From NCBI RefSeq assembly GCF_035582795.1, contig NC_134379.1, positions 434,001-498,000 on the forward strand: 64,000 nucleotides of DNA, given 5' to 3'. Positions 61,346-64,000 of the stretch are shown piece by piece. This DNA comes from Mycteria americana. Taxonomy: Eukaryota > Chordata > Aves > Ciconiiformes > Ciconiidae. Each line of letters begins with the position of its first letter. Position 1 is the stretch's first letter. The translations under genes were made by a program, and so were the position numbers. The notes under the pieces are model-generated. The model saw only the letters and a list, made by a program, of their open reading frames with translations, was not told the DNA's origin and ran no database searches.

Positions 61346-64000
61346 TGCTTTAAAATCTCATCTTCAGAGTAGCTGTTTGGAGGAATGTGACTGCTCTATT
61401 GATGCAATTATATTAAAGTTAAAATTTTCAGTTCAATGTATTGTATTAGTTCAAGGAGATATTGTTTGCACAAAAGCTTTTGAAATAGGAGATTCATTGA
61501 TTTCTACAAAAGCTTGAATCTTTATTGTTATTTTCATGCACTATAAAAATTGTATTATGTAGGTTTTATTAGAGGAGTGTTATTTCTTTTTTTTTAATCC
61601 TGTGCAAGAATTTCAGTCCTGGAAACATATGCTGAAAATAGACCAAGGTTCCTCTTGAAAGGAAGACTTCTGTCTCCGAAGAGCCTGAAACAGTTAAAAT
61701 GCAGAGGTGGTTTATAGGAGCTGGGATGCCGGCACCTGGTTGTGACTCCCTGTCTCAGGGTCAGCACCATGGTGAAGGATGCACTTATGGCTCAGTTCTG
61801 AGAAAAGGAAGACACTAAAGCAGCAGTGCTGCCACGTCTTGTAATTTTTATTAAAAATCTTGCAATACTTGATGTTTCTTCTTAAAGCTCCAGCTCCCAG
61901 ACTTATCTGAGACTTTCATAATTCCTTTTCCTAATGCCGTTTCAAGTCTTTGTTAGTTTAAAGGAAATCTCAAACACACAAATTTTTTTAGCCTTCAACA
62001 ATGGATGAAAATGAAAAAGAATGCAAACCTATTGCTTCCTCACAGCTTCTGCTTTTTAATCTACTTCGGGGGTAGATCCTGCATGGGTGTAACTCATGGT
62101 ATCATTTGTCGCTATCCTGAGGCCTCTGAAAGTGCTTGATAACCAGCGTGCATGTAACGTGCTCAGACCATCAGCATTTGGCCCTTTATTCAGGGACCCA
62201 GCTGGGTGCTCTGCTCTGAAGAAGCCTGGGCTCAGTTTAAGCGCAGAAGACCTCGGTGGAGCGATGCTTACTCTTGTGAGCATCAGGGCACGCGAGCTCT
62301 CGAGGAGGCGTCTGAGACCCCTCAGCTTGCACCAGTCGATGGGGTAGGACCGCATCCCCGGAGGAAGTGCTGGCAGTGCCTGCGCCTGTGTGCTGTAACA
62401 GGCACGGAGTGGTCTCCTCTTCTCGGGCTGTAGCTGGGTGCCTTACTCTGTTCTTGTGTGTGATTAGCCTCGTTTTATGCAGTGGGCAAGCTGAGTGGCC
62501 CAGAGCCGCTCATCTTCTTCTGAGCCCATGAGTGTTAGGAGGCTGAAGGATGGTGGGAAGCCAGGCATGCGTGTCAGAAACATTTCTGGGAAACCCTCGA
62601 GAGATGTCTGATGAACCCTAGCTTGTGCCCACCAGCCCACACCTCTGAAGCTGGAGGAGAAGCATGCTAACCCCTCCTGCTGTCTAAAACAGGTATTTGT
62701 TTTCAATAAGCTGTGAGAACCTATGCGTGACGAAAACAGGGAAGGTGAGACTGCGTGGTCCACAGGGTAGTTCTGCGGACTCTGCGGTCTGAGCCCCAAC
62801 GCTCACGTTGGTGTGTGATGGGTTCTCTGCTTTCGTTGGTGGGTCTCCTGGCCTTGGTGCCTGTTGTCACCCCGCAGAGGATGAGTGAACGCACCGGTGC
62901 TGCATTGCTGCTGAGATGGGTGGCTTTGGCTTGGCCCTTGCTTGCGGTTGTGACAATGTCCCGTTCCCGGGCGTTGGTGAGCCTTAGCTCCGCAAGTCAG
63001 CACAAGTGTGCCCACCCTGGTGAATTTACAACATTCACTATGTCCCCAGTTGAAATAAATCTCCATAATTACTGAAATAATGCCTTGTGCCCTTGGAAAT
63101 GCCAGTTACTTCTCTGTAAATAGTTCCCAGCACTCGGACATGCTCAGTCTTTTACAAGTTCAGAGACTACCCCCAATGTTTTTCAGAAAGCCTCAGAGAT
63201 GGCAGTAATAAGCACACATCCAAGTCATTATTCCACATTTTTCCATTTGTCTTCATATAGTGTATTAGGACCCATGAAAACGCATGGCAGAATAAAGGTA
63301 TTCTGATCGCTGACTCCCTGCCAGTCACAGGTGAGGGGTATGTCCCCCCGTCTAAGCCTGTATGGGGAAGCTGTGCAGTGCATTGCATTTAGCTGCAATT
63401 TACCTCTCCGCTGGAAGACGAGACCAGCCTTGGGTATGTGCAGCATAGGCAGGTCCTTCCGATTACTAGCCCTCAACGTCTCCGCTGCGCTTCCTCCTCA
63501 GTGCCCGTCTCCTCGCCTGAGTGTAGGGGGCTGCCGCCGGCGCCGCGCTGGCCCTGCGGCCATCTGCCTCGCTGACGGTGCTGTCACCTGGGAAGGTGGG
63601 GAGCGGCTGGAGGACACGGCTGGCTCGAGGCAAAGATGGCAAAGCTCCTTGCTGGTGTTACTCAGCAAGGGCCAGTCCTGGCCACCACCTCCAGCGCGGA
63701 TTTGGGCGGTGACACCAACGGACTCGTGCCTGGTGACGCTCTTGCATGAGCAGAAAAGAAAACTGGCTTGCGGGCTTTGTTACTGCTCGTGTAGCTCATC
63801 ACGTAACCTAGAAAGGGCTGTCTTGTGACTTCCTCTGAACAGGGGGAATAGAGCTGAGAGGTGAGGGAGTGGGGAGGACTCTTAATTAGGAGATAATTAA
63901 ATAGGCATTTCTCCAAGATGTCACGGGTATTAAAATGGACTTTAATGGTGACGGTGACTGGATGTCTACATTTTGTTCCTCCTTCTCTCAGAACTTTTAA

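Larger units (their letters stand above)
46715..64000. other. 17-kb region without a recognisable gene; alternating GC- and AT-rich patches
   Basis: FBXO39 and TEKT1, the neighbours beyond XAF1 in human, are not present. CpG-bearing GC-rich patches occur near 53.3-53.55, 56.45-56.62, 57.26-57.45, 58.02-58.24, 60.55-61.08, 62.25-62.45 and 63.45-63.75 kb. AT-rich blocks with TAATTA motifs lie between them. It may be an intron or flank of a gene outside the window. Confidence 0.5.

Noticed and set aside
63331-63828. 165-codon plus-strand open frame
   Set aside because: GC-rich patch with few stop codons by composition; no family resemblance.
1-64000. CRISPR arrays, tRNA or rRNA genes, bacterial-type operons, phage genes
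   Set aside because: No spaced direct repeats, cloverleaf genes or dense open frames; the DNA is vertebrate nuclear.
44096-64000. FBXO39 or TEKT1 exons expected from human gene order
   Set aside because: No open frame on either strand resembles the F-box/LRR or tektin sequences.

Overview
This window is vertebrate nuclear DNA, almost certainly from a bird. It has split genes with GT/AG introns, CR1 LINE tails and 5' fragments of the avian type, a solo LTR of a type I associate with neoavian genomes, old MIR and L3/CR1 relics, and no Alu, B1 or L1 sequence. There are no operons, CRISPR arrays, tRNA or rRNA genes that I can see.

Two protein-coding genes can be read completely, lying head to head. 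(1) Minus strand, 28.8 to 14.8 kb: SLC13A5, the plasma-membrane sodium/citrate cotransporter. Twelve coding exons join in phase to 587 codons. The first exon lies in a CpG island that contains a GC-rich tandem repeat. (2) Plus strand, 35.9 to 44.1 kb: XAF1, the XIAP-associated, interferon-induced zinc-finger protein. Eight coding exons, including a 32-nt first coding exon, join to 331 codons with seven CxxC-x(10-12)-H-x(3-5)-C/H fingers. A tandem TTTC-NN-TTTC interferon-response motif lies about 65 bp before the start codon. The SLC13A5(-)/XAF1(+) pair has the same order and orientation as human 17p13, which supports orthology of both.

The rest is non-coding as far as I can tell. From 1 to 14.8 kb is plain AT-rich sequence with simple repeats, a MIR and a small tandem duplication. 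From 29.2 to 35.9 kb is the intergenic space shared by the two promoters, with one CR1 just before XAF1. From 44.1 to 64 kb no gene is recognisable. That stretch starts with an orphan CpG island at 46.25-46.42 kb flanked by a few exon-like pieces, then alternates short CpG-bearing GC-rich patches with AT-rich blocks carrying TAATTA-type motifs.

I found no undescribed enzymatic or defence system. The most interesting points concern XAF1: the ISRE-like promoter element, a solo LTR ending 45 bp before its second coding exon, a 28-bp near-perfect palindrome in intron 1, and a longer C-terminus than the human protein.
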